Assembly (NCBI GenBank): GCA_031296755.1
Contig: JAUMMZ010000049.1
Span: 1 to 14,115 of the forward strand
From: Collinsella sp.
GTDB lineage: Bacteria; Actinomycetota; Coriobacteriia; Coriobacteriales; Coriobacteriaceae
DNA length: 14,115 nt
Direction: 5' to 3'
Part shown: positions 13,195-14,115 of the stretch, piece by piece
How positions within the stretch are numbered: position 1 is the first letter of the stretch
How the letters are laid out: every line of letters starts with the position of its first letter
Notes under the pieces: generated by a model
Database searches by the model: none
What the model was told of the DNA's origin: nothing
The model's input: the letters and a program-made list of their open reading frames with translations, nothing else
Translations under genes and position numbers: made by a program

Positions 13195-14115
13195 ATGTTC
13201 GAGAAGAGTGTCGAGGAGCTCACCGAGCTCGGCGCCCAGATCACCACGGCCGAGATTGCTCAGCAGCCCGAGCTTTGGCGTGATACGCTCAACATCTATC
13301 GCGAGAACAAGGAGGCCATCGAGGCCTTCCTGGCCGAGGCTCGCGCTATGGGCGAGGGCCGTCTGTCCGTTGTCTTCACCGGTGCCGGTACGTCCGACTA
13401 CGTTGGCGATACCTGCGCCCCGTACCTGCGTCACGCTGGCAACACTGATCTCTACGACTTTAAGCCCATCGCCACGACCGACATCGTGAGCGCTCCGCGC
13501 GATTTCCTGCGCGCCGAGGATCCCACGCTCGTGGTTTCCTTTGCCCGCTCTGGCAACAGCCCCGAGAGCCTTGCCGCCGTTGCCGTTGCCAAGGAGCTCG
13601 TCCACAACGTCAAGTTCCTCAACATCACCTGCGCTCCCGAGGGCAAGCTTGCCGTCGAGTCTGCCGATGATCCCAATGCGCTGACGCTGCTCATTCCGCG
13701 CGCCAACGACAAGGGCTTCGCCATGACCGGTTCTTATTCCTGCATGACCCTGCTCTCCACCCTTATTTTCGACACTGCCTCTGACGAGCAGAAGGCCGAG
13801 TGGGTCGAGACGATTGCCAAGATGGGCGAGGAGGTCATCTCCCGTGAGCCTGAGATCGCCGATTACCTGGCTGGCGACTTCAACCGCGTGACCTACTTGG
13901 GTTCTGGCTCCTTTGGTGGCCTTGCCCAGGAGAGCCAGCTCAAGATCCTCGAGCTCGCTCACGGTCTGGTTGCTACTTCCTACGACACCTCCATGGGCTA
14001 TCGTCACGGACCTAAGTCCTTCGTCGACGATAAGACGCTCGTCTTCGTGTTCGTCAACAACGACGCCTACACCCGTCAGTACGACATCGACATCCTCAAC
14101 GAGATCGGTGGCGAC
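13195..14115 (+). CDS. agaS: AgaS-like SIS-domain sugar-phosphate deaminase/isomerase (3' truncated)
   Basis: The first 307 residues of a protein normally of about 385; the gene runs off the window. AgaS converts galactosamine 6-phosphate to tagatose 6-phosphate and ammonia. The N-terminus LGAQITTAEIAQQPELW is the AgaS-type signature. The first SIS domain has GAGTSDY (63-69) and SFARSGNSPES (115-125). The second has LGSGSFGGLAQESQLK (235-250), an invariant-looking Glu246, and YRHGPK (269-274). GAGAGG (13181-13186) lies eight bases before ATG 13195. It has its own operator-promoter and probably starts a second catabolic unit extending to the right. A glucosamine or deglycase-type SIS enzyme is a less likely alternative because the N-terminal signature fits AgaS better. 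Confidence 0.88.
   Translation, partial: MFEKSVEELTELGAQITTAEIAQQPELWRDTLNIYRENKEAIEAFLAEARAMGEGRLSVVFTGAGTSDYVGDTCAPYLRHAGNTDLYDFKPIATTDIVSAPRDFLRAEDPTLVVSFARSGNSPESLAAVAVAKELVHNVKFLNITCAPEGKLAVESADDPNALTLLIPRANDKGFAMTGSYSCMTLLSTLIFDTASDEQKAEWVETIAKMGEEVISREPEIADYLAGDFNRVTYLGSGSFGGLAQESQLKILELAHGLVATSYDTSMGYRHGPKSFVDDKTLVFVFVNNDAYTRQYDIDILNEIGGD

Overview
The window reads as chromosomal DNA of a high-GC Gram-positive gut bacterium of the class Coriobacteriia, most likely Collinsella or a close relative. I infer this from the GC-rich codon use, the clear Shine-Dalgarno sites, the long-form hibernation factor, the DegV protein, and a mannose-family PTS with an AgaS-type sugar isomerase. No database search was possible, so the taxonomy is an inference. 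Every convincing gene is on the + strand. I saw no IS element, tRNA, rRNA or CRISPR array.

Left part (1-2721). The tail of an unidentified gene ends at 78. A gene-poor stretch follows with several hairpins and a good promoter at 388-416. It leads through a potentially structured leader into a solute-binding lipoprotein (748-1758), which ends at a strong terminator. Next is a monocistronic long-form ribosome hibernation factor (hpf, 2076-2660) with its own terminator.

Middle part (2740-8404). A DegV-family fatty-acid-binding protein is followed by a closely spaced run. It consists of a beta-hydroxyacid dehydrogenase with a very unusual His/Cys-rich C-terminal tail, a small membrane protein, a HEAT-like repeat protein and an NAD-type isocitrate dehydrogenase, closed by a hairpin terminator at 7171. 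A single-pass membrane protein of unknown function with a very acidic cytoplasmic segment follows, with a perfect 17-bp terminator stem.

Right part (8405-14115). This is a PTS-based sugar uptake locus, most probably for an amino sugar such as galactosamine or N-acetylgalactosamine. It starts with a palindrome-rich control region of about 550 bp. The order of genes is EIIA, a YajC-like protein, EIIB, EIIC and EIID (with an enlarged loop), a terminator, a GntR/HutC-family regulator, and an AgaS-like sugar-phosphate deaminase/isomerase that runs off the end. An identical 13-bp site, TGGTTACTACCAG, lies just downstream of the predicted PTS promoter and again at the -35 region of the agaS promoter. 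This suggests that the GntR regulator encoded between them controls both units. Sugar would be phosphorylated during import by EIIA-D, then deaminated and isomerised by the AgaS-like enzyme.

The most noteworthy points are the metal-binding-like tail on the dehydrogenase, the repeat-rich PTS control region with a possible RBS-sequestering leader, the EIID loop insertion, and the unexplained leader RNA upstream of the lipoprotein. I found no convincing wholly new defence or mobile system.
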